From: a bacterium
GTDB lineage: Bacteria; Planctomycetota; UBA1135; UBA2386
DNA length: 64,000 nt
Direction of reading: 5' to 3'
NCBI GenBank assembly: GCA_024743115.1
Contig: JANSXC010000006.1
Coordinates: 62,001 to 126,000 of the forward strand
The notes beneath the pieces were generated by a model, which did no database searches, had not been told where the DNA came from, and worked only from the letters and a program-made list of their open reading frames with translations. Both the position numbers and the translations under genes were made by a program. Positions 43,455 to 51,990 of the stretch are shown here, piece by piece. The stretch's first letter is position 1. Each line of letters opens with the position of its first letter.

Positions 43455-46187
43455 TCACTTTTCGAGGTCGGCGAGCAGCGACTGGAAGTCGCCGCGGTCG
43501 CGGACCGGGTCGAAGCCCTTGCGCGCCAAGGGTTCCCGAGTCAGCTTTCCGGCGGCATTGGCGCGTTGCAGGACCGCCATCGCTTCGTCGCCGTAGCCCC
43601 GCGCCAGCTCGGTGCGGCGCGACTCCGGCAGCTCTTCGTCTGCGCTGGCGACTCCGACGCAGGTGGCGAACATCTCCGCGATCTTGGTCGGATCCGTCTC
43701 GGGAACCTCGGCCAGCCATTCGCGAATCGTGACCGCAGCCTCCTCGTGGCGCGCGAGCATGCACAGCACCAGGCTGAGTTCCTTGCCGATGATGCGGCGA
43801 TAGAGTCGGAAATCCGACGCCTTCGGGTCGATCTCGAGTGCGGCTCGAGCTTGCGCGAGGGCCTCCTGCAGCAACGGGAGTGCGGCGTCGGGATCGCCCT
43901 CCTGGGTCAGGTAGATACCGCGGTTGCAGAGCATGCCCGCAAACGTGCCGTGGTAGTCGCGCACGCCGGGATGCGAGTTGACGAGCGCGCGATAGACGGC
44001 AATGGCGCGGTCGAGCAGCGTCGTCGCGGCGGCGGGGTCACGTTGCTGGTTGCGCAGGATCGAGAACAGGTTCAGGAGTTCGCCGAGTCGGGTGCGGATG
44101 CCGCGATGGCCGCGATGGCTGAGCAGGGCGTTCTCGAGCACATCGAGGCCTTCCTGGTAGCGCGCTTCGGCCTCATCGAGTTCGCCGGTCTGCCACATGA
44201 GCTTGCCGCGCAGCATCAGCGACGTGCCGAGCATCGCGAGTGCCGACGGGTTGTCGGGGCGCGCGATCGCGACTTCGCGGGCGAGCTCGAGCGTCTTCGC
44301 GCTGTGCTTCAGCGCGCCCGCTTTGTTGCGGATCGCGAACATCGCCAGTGCGAGGTTGTAGTGGAAGCCGCTCTGACGCCGGACCAGCTCGACTGGTTCG
44401 TAGCCGCTGGCGCGGAGCGCGGCGATCTTCTCGACGGCTTCTTCGAGTCCCGGGATCGCGCCGCGGACGTCGCCGTTCTGCAGGGTGCGAACATGGGACT
44501 CGGCGCCGATTCCGAGCCGACGTAGCTCGAGTTCGGGAGTGAGGCCGTGCTTTTCGGCCACCTGGGCGGTCGCTGCGGCGGCTGCCTCCCAGGCGGCGGT
44601 CGCCTCTGCGGTGCGCCCGAGCATCGTGAGAATCTCGGCGACCTCGAACTGGGCTCGCGCGACGTAGCCGTCGACGCGCGGATCGTCGCCGCGGAGGTCA
44701 CGCAGTCGTTCGTAGTACGCGAGAGCACGTTCGAGCGCCTTCCGGCGGATCGGGTCGGAGCCCGCATCGTTCTCGATCTCGTGCATCCCGATCGTGCTCA
44801 GCAGATCGCGCCCCGCCTCGAACGCGATCTCGAGGTTCTCGGCGGCGATGTCCGCGTTCGTATTGGCGCGCGTCGCTTCCCGGCTGGCGCGGGCTTCGTT
44901 CGTCACCGCCTGCTGGCGCTGGATCTCACTCCAGATGAATCCAAAGGCGAGTGCGAGCAGTGCGATGAGGCTCGCGCAGGCCAGCGCCCGGTTGCGGCGG
45001 ATCCACTTGCCAAGTTCGGCGAAGGGCCCGGTCGCGTAGGCGGTCACGACGCGATTCTCGAGGAACGCGCGCAGGTCCTCTGCGAACTCGAGCATCACGG
45101 CGTAGCGCTGGTCGGGGCCGCGGGCCATCGCCCGTTCACAGATCGCGAGTAGCTCGGGTGGCACGTCGGGCGCGAGCTCGCGCAGCGGCCGTGGCGGTTC
45201 GACGAGCACATGGGCGAGGGTCTCGCGGCTCTTGGGATCGGTCCCGGGTTCGATGTAGGGCGGCGTGCCCGCGAGCAGGTGGTAGAGCATCGCGCCCAGC
45301 GAATAGATGTCGCTCCGCTCGTCGATCGAGTCGAGTTCGCCGCGGGCCTGTTCGGGCGCCATGTAGGCGGGGGTGCCGATGACGTCGCCCGCCATCGTGC
45401 GCAGGGCCGAGTCCGTGGCTGCGTTCGAGATGCGGATGTCGCGGCGGTCCGGTTGGCCACGGCGTCGGGCGAGGCCCCAGTCCACGACGTAGGTCTCGCC
45501 GAACCGCCCGACCATCACGTTCGCGGGCTTGAGGTCGCGGTGGATCACGCCGCGTTCGTGGGCGTACGCCATCGCCTCGCAGACCCGGACGAGCACGCCG
45601 AGCAGGCGCACCCGGGTCCACTCGCTGTTGGAGTGCCGCTGACCGATGATCTCTTGCAGGCTTCGGCCCTCGATGAGCGGCATCGTGAAGTAGGGTTGTC
45701 GGCCCCCGTCGAGCCCGATTTCGAAGACCGATACGATGCCCGGGTGCTGCAGTTGCCCGGTGACCTTGGCCTCGTCGAGGAATCGCCCGAGCTGTTGGGC
45801 GTCAGGTATGCGGTCTGCCACGCCGAGCCGCTTCATCGCGACTTCGCGCTCGAGGCCCGGATCGAACACGCGGAAGACCGTGCCCATACCGCCGCGGCCG
45901 ATCGTCTGGCGGTCGCGGTAGCGCTCGCCCTGGGCGGGATGCGACAGCGGGCTGGTGGCCGCACCATCGGAGCCGTTCGCGGCGGGTAGGTCGCAGCCCG
46001 TAGTCAGGGCTTCGTACTCGATCGCGACCACGTCCGGCGCAGCCGCGAACATTGCCTGGTATTCCGCGAGCGTGCGCGGTGTGCCCGCGTCGCGATCCGC
46101 CACGAACTGCTGCAGGAACTGCACCGCGATCGCCGACGATCGGGCGTCGCCAGAACTGCCGGAACTGCTCGGATCAGCGAGGCTCAC
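43455..46187 (-). CDS. Transmembrane Ser/Thr protein kinase with TPR-like C-terminus
   Basis: A 910-residue Hanks-type kinase. Residues 1-88 are a leader with a helical segment typical of planctomycetal kinases (FLQQFVADRDAGTPRTLAEY). The kinase domain (about 90-375) has GRGGMG (98-103; here IGRGGMGTV), catalytic Lys119 (EVAMKRL), HRDLKPAN with Asp218, and DWGLAR (236-241), where the usual DFG is DWG, a common variant in this group. A membrane helix follows near residues 415-435 (ALACASLIALLALAFGFIWS). The remaining 470 residues are helical with TPR-like spacing (EARYQEGLDVLENALLSHRG, ALPLLQEALAQARAALEIDP), probably sensing or docking. The ECF sigma gene follows 31 bp downstream. Confidence 0.9.
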   Translation of the reverse strand: MSLADPSSSGSSGDARSSAIAVQFLQQFVADRDAGTPRTLAEYQAMFAAAPDVVAIEYEALTTGCDLPAANGSDGAATSPLSHPAQGERYRDRQTIGRGGMGTVFRVFDPGLEREVAMKRLGVADRIPDAQQLGRFLDEAKVTGQLQHPGIVSVFEIGLDGGRQPYFTMPLIEGRSLQEIIGQRHSNSEWTRVRLLGVLVRVCEAMAYAHERGVIHRDLKPANVMVGRFGETYVVDWGLARRRGQPDRRDIRISNAATDSALRTMAGDVIGTPAYMAPEQARGELDSIDERSDIYSLGAMLYHLLAGTPPYIEPGTDPKSRETLAHVLVEPPRPLRELAPDVPPELLAICERAMARGPDQRYAVMLEFAEDLRAFLENRVVTAYATGPFAELGKWIRRNRALACASLIALLALAFGFIWSEIQRQQAVTNEARASREATRANTNADIAAENLEIAFEAGRDLLSTIGMHEIENDAGSDPIRRKALERALAYYERLRDLRGDDPRVDGYVARAQFEVAEILTMLGRTAEATAAWEAAAAATAQVAEKHGLTPELELRRLGIGAESHVRTLQNGDVRGAIPGLEEAVEKIAALRASGYEPVELVRRQSGFHYNLALAMFAIRNKAGALKHSAKTLELAREVAIARPDNPSALAMLGTSLMLRGKLMWQTGELDEAEARYQEGLDVLENALLSHRGHRGIRTRLGELLNLFSILRNQQRDPAAATTLLDRAIAVYRALVNSHPGVRDYHGTFAGMLCNRGIYLTQEGDPDAALPLLQEALAQARAALEIDPKASDFRLYRRIIGKELSLVLCMLARHEEAAVTIREWLAEVPETDPTKIAEMFATCVGVASADEELPESRRTELARGYGDEAMAVLQRANAAGKLTREPLARKGFDPVRDRGDFQSLLADLEK

Positions 46188-46234
46188 GCCAGCACGATGT
46201 CACGGCGCGCTCGCTTCGGACAGCAAAACCGCAG

Positions 46235-46289
46235 CCGCCCGCAAAACCTCGGTTTCGCGGGCGGTGAGTGGGACCCCGCGGGCGGGGTC
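46235..46289 (-). terminator. Two tandem hairpins downstream of the nidogen-like gene
   Basis: Hairpin A: CCGCCCGC (46235-46242) pairs with GCGGGCGG (46257-46264), and the inner AAACC/GGTTT (46244-46248, 46251-46255) also pairs. In the minus direction it is followed by TGCGGTTTTGC, a short T-run. Hairpin B: GACCCCGC (46272-46279) pairs with GCGGGGTC (46282-46289). They lie 45-100 bp past the nidogen-like stop and 48 bp before the kinase start, so they probably end the nidogen-like transcript. Confidence 0.5.
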
Positions 46290-46333
46290 GGCAGCCCGGC
46301 GCATCGCGCCCAGGCTGCCATTGGGGGCACGGA

Positions 46334-48085
46334 TCAGAGGCCGATCGTGCCGATGACGCCGTTGCTCGAGTTCACGCCGAGCACGTTCAGGCTCGGCTCG
46401 TAGACCGCGCCCTGCGACACGAAGCTGATGCCGACGAAGCTGAGGCTGAACGGCACCGGGATCGAGTTCGTGAACGTCTGCGCGCCGTTGAGCACGTTGA
46501 AGAACACCGCGAGGTTGTCCGCGTACTGGAAGCAGCCCGGCGCGCCGAAGGCCGTCAGGTCGATGTTCTGCTGCGTGAAGCCGACGAACGTGGCACCGAA
46601 GAGGCTGCCCGCGGGCGCATCGTTGGTCGTCAGGTCGTAGGTCTGGCCGATCTGCGGGAGCGTGTCCGCGACGTGCGACAGCGGCACGTTCACCAGGTCG
46701 GGCGTGATGTCGAAGATGGCCGTCGAGCCAGACGAGATGTCGACGGACCCGGTCGGGTTCGAGAAGCCGCCCGCGAAGCCGACGATCGCCTCGTCGGCGA
46801 TGGTCGCGTTGTTGTCGACGGTGACCCAGCTCATCTCGACGTCGCCGTTCGGGTAGAACTTGCACTGGAACGTGTTCATCGCCGTGCCGGTGTTGCCGAA
46901 CGTCGGGACGTCTTCCCAGGTGCCCATCGCGAAGTTCGCGGTCTCGGTCCAGTAGACCGTGCCGCCGCCGGTCGCGGCGCTCGGGTTGAGGTCCATCCAG
47001 CACGGCGCGATGCGCGGCTCGAGGCTGACGAACTCGCCGATGCTCGGCGAGAAGTCGTTGCTGGTGTTCGGGGCCATCCAGAACCAGCCGTTCGACACCA
47101 TGTCGATGGTGGTCAGCGTGTTGCCGAGGAACGGGAAGCCGCCCATCGCGGCGAGCGAGACCGGGACCTGGCCGTCGTCCGCGAGCGTGACCGCATCGGC
47201 CGGGGTGTAGCTCGAGTCGAAACCCGCGCCCGGCGTGGGGGCGTAGAGGTTGGCGCCCGCGTTGATGAAGCGAATGGTGGTGCCGTTGAGGTCGAGCGTG
47301 GAGCCAGTGAAGAACTCGAACCAGCTGCCGGTCGGTGACGGGCAGCCGCCGCCGAAGACCGACGTCGAGGCCTCGGTGAGGTTCGGGCCCGTCGTCGGTG
47401 CGCAGGCCGGGAGGGTCTGCTGGACGATCGTGTAGTCGGTCGCGCTCGTCGGGACCAGTGAGTAGGTCCCGGTGAGGTCGTGAGTGCTCGCGGGGAACTC
47501 CTCGTAACCCGTTGCACCGACGATCGTTGTGGCGGTCGAGAGGTCGAGCGGGCTGGCGGGGGCGGCGTTGCCGGCCGTGATGCCGACGAGCGAGTCGCCC
47601 GTCGCGATCGTGTGGTTGGCCTCCCAGTGGAGATGGATGAGGCCGGCAGCGGTCATGACGATCTCGCAGTTCACGAAGTCAGTCGTCGAGCCGAAGTAGG
47701 GCACGTCCTTCCAGACGATGTTCACCTGAGTCGCCGACTGGTTGTAGAACACGCCGCCGCCCGCGGGCACCGCCGTCGAGAACGGGTTGAGGTCGTCCCA
47801 GCACACGGCGATGCGCGGGCTCAGCGACAGGAACTCCGATTCCGAGGCCGACAGGTCGGCGCTGGTCTCGATACCGAGCCAGACGTAGCCGTTCGAGCAG
47901 ATCGAGATCGCGTCGAAAGTCGTGCCGTTGAACGGGAACGGGAAGGGCAGCGGCACGGAGACCGTCTGGTCATCGCCGAGCGCGAGATCCGTGCCGGGCG
48001 GCGTGTTCGTAATCTCGAGGCAGTCCTGGGCGAGAATGGGAGTCGCGGCCAGAGCGGTGGCCGCAGCGAGAGTCTTCAGCTGCAT
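46334..48085 (-). CDS. Secreted protein with two nidogen-like domains
   Basis: A 583-residue exported protein. The start at ATG 48085 is supported by a signal peptide (MQLKTLAAATALAATPILAQ) and an AGGA six or so bases upstream. Residues 30-215 and 255-465 are two copies of a nidogen (NIDO)-like unit, sharing an SNGxxWxG/A segment (ICSNGYVWLGIETSADLS; MVSNGWFWMAPNTSNDFSPS), a PRIAxCWxDLNP block (SPRIAVCWDDLNPF; EPRIAPCWMDLNPS) and a WxDVPxFG block (VWKDVPYFGST; TWEDVPTFGNT). Between them is an FGGGCPSPTG linker. The last 110 residues form a C-terminal module (FGAPGCFQYADNL, then an end at VIGTIGL) resembling those of the subtilisin and beta-helix proteins. Likely an extracellular adhesion or matrix protein (inference). 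Confidence 0.8.
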   Translation of the reverse strand: MQLKTLAAATALAATPILAQDCLEITNTPPGTDLALGDDQTVSVPLPFPFPFNGTTFDAISICSNGYVWLGIETSADLSASESEFLSLSPRIAVCWDDLNPFSTAVPAGGGVFYNQSATQVNIVWKDVPYFGSTTDFVNCEIVMTAAGLIHLHWEANHTIATGDSLVGITAGNAAPASPLDLSTATTIVGATGYEEFPASTHDLTGTYSLVPTSATDYTIVQQTLPACAPTTGPNLTEASTSVFGGGCPSPTGSWFEFFTGSTLDLNGTTIRFINAGANLYAPTPGAGFDSSYTPADAVTLADDGQVPVSLAAMGGFPFLGNTLTTIDMVSNGWFWMAPNTSNDFSPSIGEFVSLEPRIAPCWMDLNPSAATGGGTVYWTETANFAMGTWEDVPTFGNTGTAMNTFQCKFYPNGDVEMSWVTVDNNATIADEAIVGFAGGFSNPTGSVDISSGSTAIFDITPDLVNVPLSHVADTLPQIGQTYDLTTNDAPAGSLFGATFVGFTQQNIDLTAFGAPGCFQYADNLAVFFNVLNGAQTFTNSIPVPFSLSFVGISFVSQGAVYEPSLNVLGVNSSNGVIGTIGL

Positions 48086-48552
48086 GGAATTCCTAAAGGG
48101 AGAGGGCAGATATGCTGGCCGGCAAGCCGCCAACCGAGCGCGAGGATTGTGGCGCGCAGAAGCGTTCGGTCAACCGCCCCGAAGCGGGAAAGTTGGCGAG
48201 AAAGGTGCGTAGATCGGCCGATTACTGCGAACCGACTATCGCGCCCGTCGCGACTGCGACCGCATGAGGTAGGACGCGTGAGAGCGAGCTCGAGTTCCGT
48301 TCGGCCGTTGGCAGCGCGGGAGTGGCCGAGATCTCGACTTGCCGGGGCCGCACGGTACCCCTCGCAGCGCAGTCGGTCGCCGTAGCGGCCCCCGGCCGCA
48401 GTTGCGGCGAGCGCCTGCTCGACCTGTTGTTCGGTCGATCGCGCCCGTGTCATGGCGTCGTTGTCGCGCTCGGCGCGGGCCTCCTCCAGGCTCCCGTCGT
48501 TGCCGCTTTGATCGGGGTGGGACAGCGGTTCCAAAGGCTCGGCATCGGTCAT
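48076..48552 (-). CDS. Doubtful hypothetical protein upstream of the nidogen-like gene
   Basis: An open frame of 158 codons from ATG 48552 to 48076 fills most of the 496-bp gap between the nidogen-like start and the SPASM gene. The first 60 codons have the G/C-rich third positions of real genes here (MTDAEPLEPLSHPDQSGNDG then EEARAERDNDAMTRARSTEQ), and are charged and helical. The second half becomes Arg/Ser-rich low complexity and runs through the nidogen-like leader. It may be a real short gene with a damaged 3' end, or chance. No homology, signal peptide or ribosome site is seen. Otherwise the gap holds promoters for the two flanking genes and nothing recognisable. Confidence 0.25.
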   Translation of the reverse strand: MTDAEPLEPLSHPDQSGNDGSLEEARAERDNDAMTRARSTEQQVEQALAATAAGGRYGDRLRCEGYRAAPASRDLGHSRAANGRTELELALTRPTSCGRSRDGRDSRFAVIGRSTHLSRQLSRFGAVDRTLLRATILALGWRLAGQHICPLPLGIPCS

Positions 48553-48581
48553 GCCGATGAGCTAGGATCCCCCGGCCCGTC

Positions 48582-49712
48582 ATGAGCAAGATCCGCCGCG
48601 AACTCCGCAACTACTACGCCGTCATCGCCGACCTCGCGACCCGTTCGGAAGAATGGTCGGCGAAACCGGCGTGGCTCGAGTTTGCGCCGAACAACGTCTG
48701 CAATCTGCGCTGCATCATGTGCGCGCAGGCCGATGGTCTGCCGGTCGAGGTCATGAAGACCGAGGACGCGGTCGAACTGCTCGACGAGATCCTGCCCGAC
48801 ATGTCGGTCTGGACGCCGTCGGCGCTCTCCGAGCCGATGCTCGCGAACATCAAGATGGTGGTCCAGAAGTGCCGCGAGCACGAGGTCTACCTCAACATGT
48901 ACTCGAACGCGACGCTGCTCAACGGCGAGAAGTTCGCCGACATGGCGGACCGCATCCACAAACTCTGGATCTCGTTCGACAGCCCGCGCCGAGAGGTGCT
49001 CGAGATGCTGCGCGATCGCGCCGACTTCGACCAGGTGGTCGCGAACATGCGCGAGGTCATCCAGGTCGCGATCGCCAAGCAGGTGCCGGTCGGGTTCGTG
49101 GCCGTGCTCGTAAAGGACAACCTGGAGCACCTCGATGAGCTCGTCGACTTCCTCGCGGATCTCGGCGCCGTGGAGTCGCGCAGCGACCTGCGCATCCAGC
49201 CGATGCTCGACAACGCCGAGCGCTGCCGCGATCAGAACGTGTTCTCCGCCTACACCGAGGAGCAGATCGTCGAGCACATCGACCGGGCCTGCGAGCGGGC
49301 GCGCGAGCGCGGCATGATCTTCCACGTCGACATGGACGAGCCGTTCCGGCGTAACGTCGTGACGCAGGCGCCGATGGTGCGCGAGATCTCGCCCGAAATC
49401 CTCTCCGTGATGCTCGACGAGGTGAAGGAGCGCTTCCCGCACTTCTGCTCGATGGCGACCAACTACGTCAAGATCGAGCCCAACGGCGAGGTCTATCCAT
49501 GCTGTCGTGGTCCGCGTGAGCTGCTCATGGGCAACGTCAACGACCAGTCGATGACGGAGATCTGGAACGGCGCGAAGTATCGCGAGTTCCGTCGCCGGAT
49601 GAACGCGAAGGACTACCCGGACGTGTGCTCGACGTGCGATGTGCTGGTAGCCAACCCGCACTTCGACAAGGCGTGGGTCAAGAAGCCCGCCGTGAACCCG
49701 AGCGACCCGTAG
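48582..49712 (+). CDS. Radical SAM/SPASM-domain enzyme
   Basis: A 376-residue radical SAM protein. The [4Fe-4S] site is CNLRCIMC (Cys40, Cys44, Cys47), right after APNNV, the usual arrangement. The C-terminal SPASM region carries VYPCCRGP, LLMGNVNDQSMTEIWNGAKY and VCSTCDV, giving Cys residues for one or two auxiliary clusters. SPASM enzymes modify peptides or proteins (RiPP maturation, sulfatase-type maturases) or act on sugars and other small molecules; no precursor peptide or sulfatase gene is adjacent, so the substrate is unknown. Its 3' end overlaps the convergent PH-domain gene by 35 bp. Confidence 0.87.
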   Translation: MSKIRRELRNYYAVIADLATRSEEWSAKPAWLEFAPNNVCNLRCIMCAQADGLPVEVMKTEDAVELLDEILPDMSVWTPSALSEPMLANIKMVVQKCREHEVYLNMYSNATLLNGEKFADMADRIHKLWISFDSPRREVLEMLRDRADFDQVVANMREVIQVAIAKQVPVGFVAVLVKDNLEHLDELVDFLADLGAVESRSDLRIQPMLDNAERCRDQNVFSAYTEEQIVEHIDRACERARERGMIFHVDMDEPFRRNVVTQAPMVREISPEILSVMLDEVKERFPHFCSMATNYVKIEPNGEVYPCCRGPRELLMGNVNDQSMTEIWNGAKYREFRRRMNAKDYPDVCSTCDVLVANPHFDKAWVKKPAVNPSDP

Positions 49713-51282
49713 GCGCGGATCGGCCCACCGCGCCAGCCACTGCGGCGGCCATCGTGGTGGTCAGCTCTCGGTGCAATTGTCTGGCTGTGACCATGGGCAG
49801 GTACGGAATGCGCAATGGGAACAGCATGCGGCCGGCGCCCTGGGTCGATAGCCCGATCGTGGCCATGCCGCGGCGGCGGTCGAATGGCGATTCACGCAGT
49901 GACGCAGAGTGGCCGTTTGCGATCAGCGCCGTCGTCCATTCGCGAACGAGCCAGCCGGCCCGATAACTCAGCGCCCGACCGTCCCACGACCACGCAGCGA
50001 AGCGGGCCCAGCCGCGTGAGCCGAACCAGCCGAGGATCAGCAGTGCAAGGACCGGCACCACGGTCAGGTGCCGTAGCGGGAACCACAGCACCACGCCCGC
50101 GATCAGCGCCGCGATCACCCAACCCTTGAGCTCGCGCCGCCAGGCGTCGCGGTGGAGCGGTTGCCACTGGCGATCGGCGAACGCCATCGCGGGGTCGAGT
50201 TCGGCAATGAGGCGGTCGGTCGCGGCGGGGGTGGCGATCGGCGCGAGCCAGTGCAGGCGCCCGAGTTCGTCGGCGTTGTCGTCCTGGCGCTGAACAGCGA
50301 CGTCGCATGCGAGCGTGCGACGACCGAGCAGGCGGGCGAGGATCGGCGCGCGCATCACCAGGCGCTGGATGCGGTCCGCGCGCGCGCTCGCCGAGCGCCG
50401 CGTCAGCAGTCCGCTCTCCGCGCCGAGCCGGCTCGCGCTGCGCAGCAGGCGGAAGTCGTGGAACATCAGCAGCGTCATCACCATCGAGAGCGGCTTGAGC
50501 AGCAGCCCGAAGCCGATCGCGATGGGCACCAGCCACATCAGCCCCTCGAGGGCCGTAGCCGGATCGGCGCCCCAGATGTTGAACAGCTGGCCGAGCGGCT
50601 CGCGCGCGAGCCGCCAGAGCTGCCAGTCCTCGGGGGCGAGCTGCCACCACAGGCCGAAGAACATGCCGACCACGATCCAGCCACGGTTGCTGATCAGCCC
50701 GAGCCGCAGGACCTCGCTGGTCGGCAGTCGCAACAGCGGTTCGGCTGCGGCTTCGGTCGCGGAGGCCGAGGCCGAGTCGAGGTCCGAACCCGCGTCGCTG
50801 TCCGCAGCAGTCGTTGCGCCGTGACGCAGCAGGAGTTCGAGCCGTTCCGCTTCGGCCACCGGAATCACGTTCATCACGGCTTCGGGTTTCGTGCCGCCGG
50901 CGGATTCGAGCCGCAGCTCGGTGACCTGAAACAGCAGGTGCAGCACGTTGCGCTTCTGCACGACGCTCTGCACGCGCGAGAACGGCACGTGGCGCTCCGT
51001 GCGAAAGATCACACCCTCGCGCACGAGCAGTTCTTCACCCGCGATCTGGTAGCGGAACCCGAAGCTGTAGATCAACGCGTAGATCGCGAGGACCACGGCG
51101 CCGACTGCACCCCAGAGTTCCCAGCTGCTGCCCTGGCCGAAGAACAGCAGCAGGATGGCCGGCAGGATGAATGGCCGCAGCCGGGTGATCAGCACGAACA
51201 GCCACGAGAACGGATGCAGCCGCAGTACGGGGCCGACGGCAGGGTTGTCTTCGGCGGCCGAGGTGTCTTCGGCGGCCGTCAT
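49678..51282 (-). CDS. Bacterial PH-domain (YdbT/bPH2-like) membrane protein
   Basis: A 534-residue membrane protein with several helices in pairs (about 30-75, 205-280, 395-430) and three bacterial pleckstrin-homology (bPH2, DUF304) domains in the loops. The first is clear: FGFRYQIAGEELLVREGVIF, then RTERHVPFSRVQSVVQKRNV. The third includes AWSWDGRALSYRAGWLVREW. A Ser/Asp/Ala-rich linker follows the first domain. The layout is that of YdbT, the larger member of a conserved two-gene pair. Its ATG overlaps the stop of the smaller PH gene (ATGA, minus strand), confirming the pair. Function is unproven; bPH2 proteins are membrane-associated. The start at 51282 was chosen from that overlap. Confidence 0.83.
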   Translation of the reverse strand: MTAAEDTSAAEDNPAVGPVLRLHPFSWLFVLITRLRPFILPAILLLFFGQGSSWELWGAVGAVVLAIYALIYSFGFRYQIAGEELLVREGVIFRTERHVPFSRVQSVVQKRNVLHLLFQVTELRLESAGGTKPEAVMNVIPVAEAERLELLLRHGATTAADSDAGSDLDSASASATEAAAEPLLRLPTSEVLRLGLISNRGWIVVGMFFGLWWQLAPEDWQLWRLAREPLGQLFNIWGADPATALEGLMWLVPIAIGFGLLLKPLSMVMTLLMFHDFRLLRSASRLGAESGLLTRRSASARADRIQRLVMRAPILARLLGRRTLACDVAVQRQDDNADELGRLHWLAPIATPAATDRLIAELDPAMAFADRQWQPLHRDAWRRELKGWVIAALIAGVVLWFPLRHLTVVPVLALLILGWFGSRGWARFAAWSWDGRALSYRAGWLVREWTTALIANGHSASLRESPFDRRRGMATIGLSTQGAGRMLFPLRIPYLPMVTARQLHRELTTTMAAAVAGAVGRSAPTGRSGSRRAS

Positions 51283-51869
51283 GCGGCCGATCCGTCCCCG
51301 GGCCCGTCGTTCATGGCCTCGACGCTTCGATCGATCAATTCGTCGCGGACGGCGAGCGCTTCCGAATGGCGCAGCGAGTCGATCTCGATCTGGCTGTGTT
51401 CGCTGCCCGCGGTAAAGACCTTGAGCGACGCCATCCCGAAGCGACGCGCGAGCGGGCCCTGGTCGACGTCGGTGTGCTGCACGCGTTCGCGTGGCACGAA
51501 GATCTCGGCACGCCACCAGACGCCGCGCCGGATCAGCAGTCCGAGCGGTGACAGCTGACAGGACACCGTCCTGGCGTAGCGGCGGAAGTAGCGGGTCAAG
51601 AGCCACACGACGACCACCGCGAGTACCGCGAGCAGCGGTGGGGCCCAATAGAGCTCGAGGGCGAAGAACGTAATGGTGCCGCCGGTCAGCGGGAATGCGG
51701 CGACGATCGACGCGACGATCGTCCACACCTTGGGCGCTTTGGGGTGCAAGCGGTACTCGACGGTCGCGGTTGGGGTCGCGGTCGCCGTACTCGCGGATTC
51801 AGGGATCGGATCCGCAGTGGGCTCGGGCGTGGGCAGGCCCGATGGGGCGGCGAGTTCGGGTTCCTCCAT
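51279..51869 (-). CDS. Bacterial PH-domain (YdbS/bPH2-like) membrane protein
   Basis: A 196-residue partner of the preceding gene. A 35-residue Pro/Ala/Thr-rich leader is followed by two membrane helices (about 45-95; VWTIVASIVAAFPLTGGTIT, PPLLAVLAVVVVWLLTRYFR) and a single bPH2 domain (about 100-180; CQLSPLGLLIRRGVWWRAEI then FVPRERVQHTDVDQGPLARR). The RVQHTDVxQGPLxRxxG block is highly characteristic of the YdbS type. ATG 51869 is the first plausible start: the frame is open to 52028 but that part overlaps the divergent ion-channel promoter region. It is the first gene of the YdbS/YdbT-like pair. Confidence 0.83.
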   Translation of the reverse strand: MEEPELAAPSGLPTPEPTADPIPESASTATATPTATVEYRLHPKAPKVWTIVASIVAAFPLTGGTITFFALELYWAPPLLAVLAVVVVWLLTRYFRRYARTVSCQLSPLGLLIRRGVWWRAEIFVPRERVQHTDVDQGPLARRFGMASLKVFTAGSEHSQIEIDSLRHSEALAVRDELIDRSVEAMNDGPGDGSAA

Positions 51870-51990
51870 GGGCGGTGTATTGCGGTGGCGCCATTGAGTG
51901 GCCGGCGCGCTCGTGAAGCTGTCGCGCGAGCGGGCAGACCGCCCGCATCCCGCTTGCCCGGCGACGGTTCGGGCGCTCTGCTGGCGGTGG

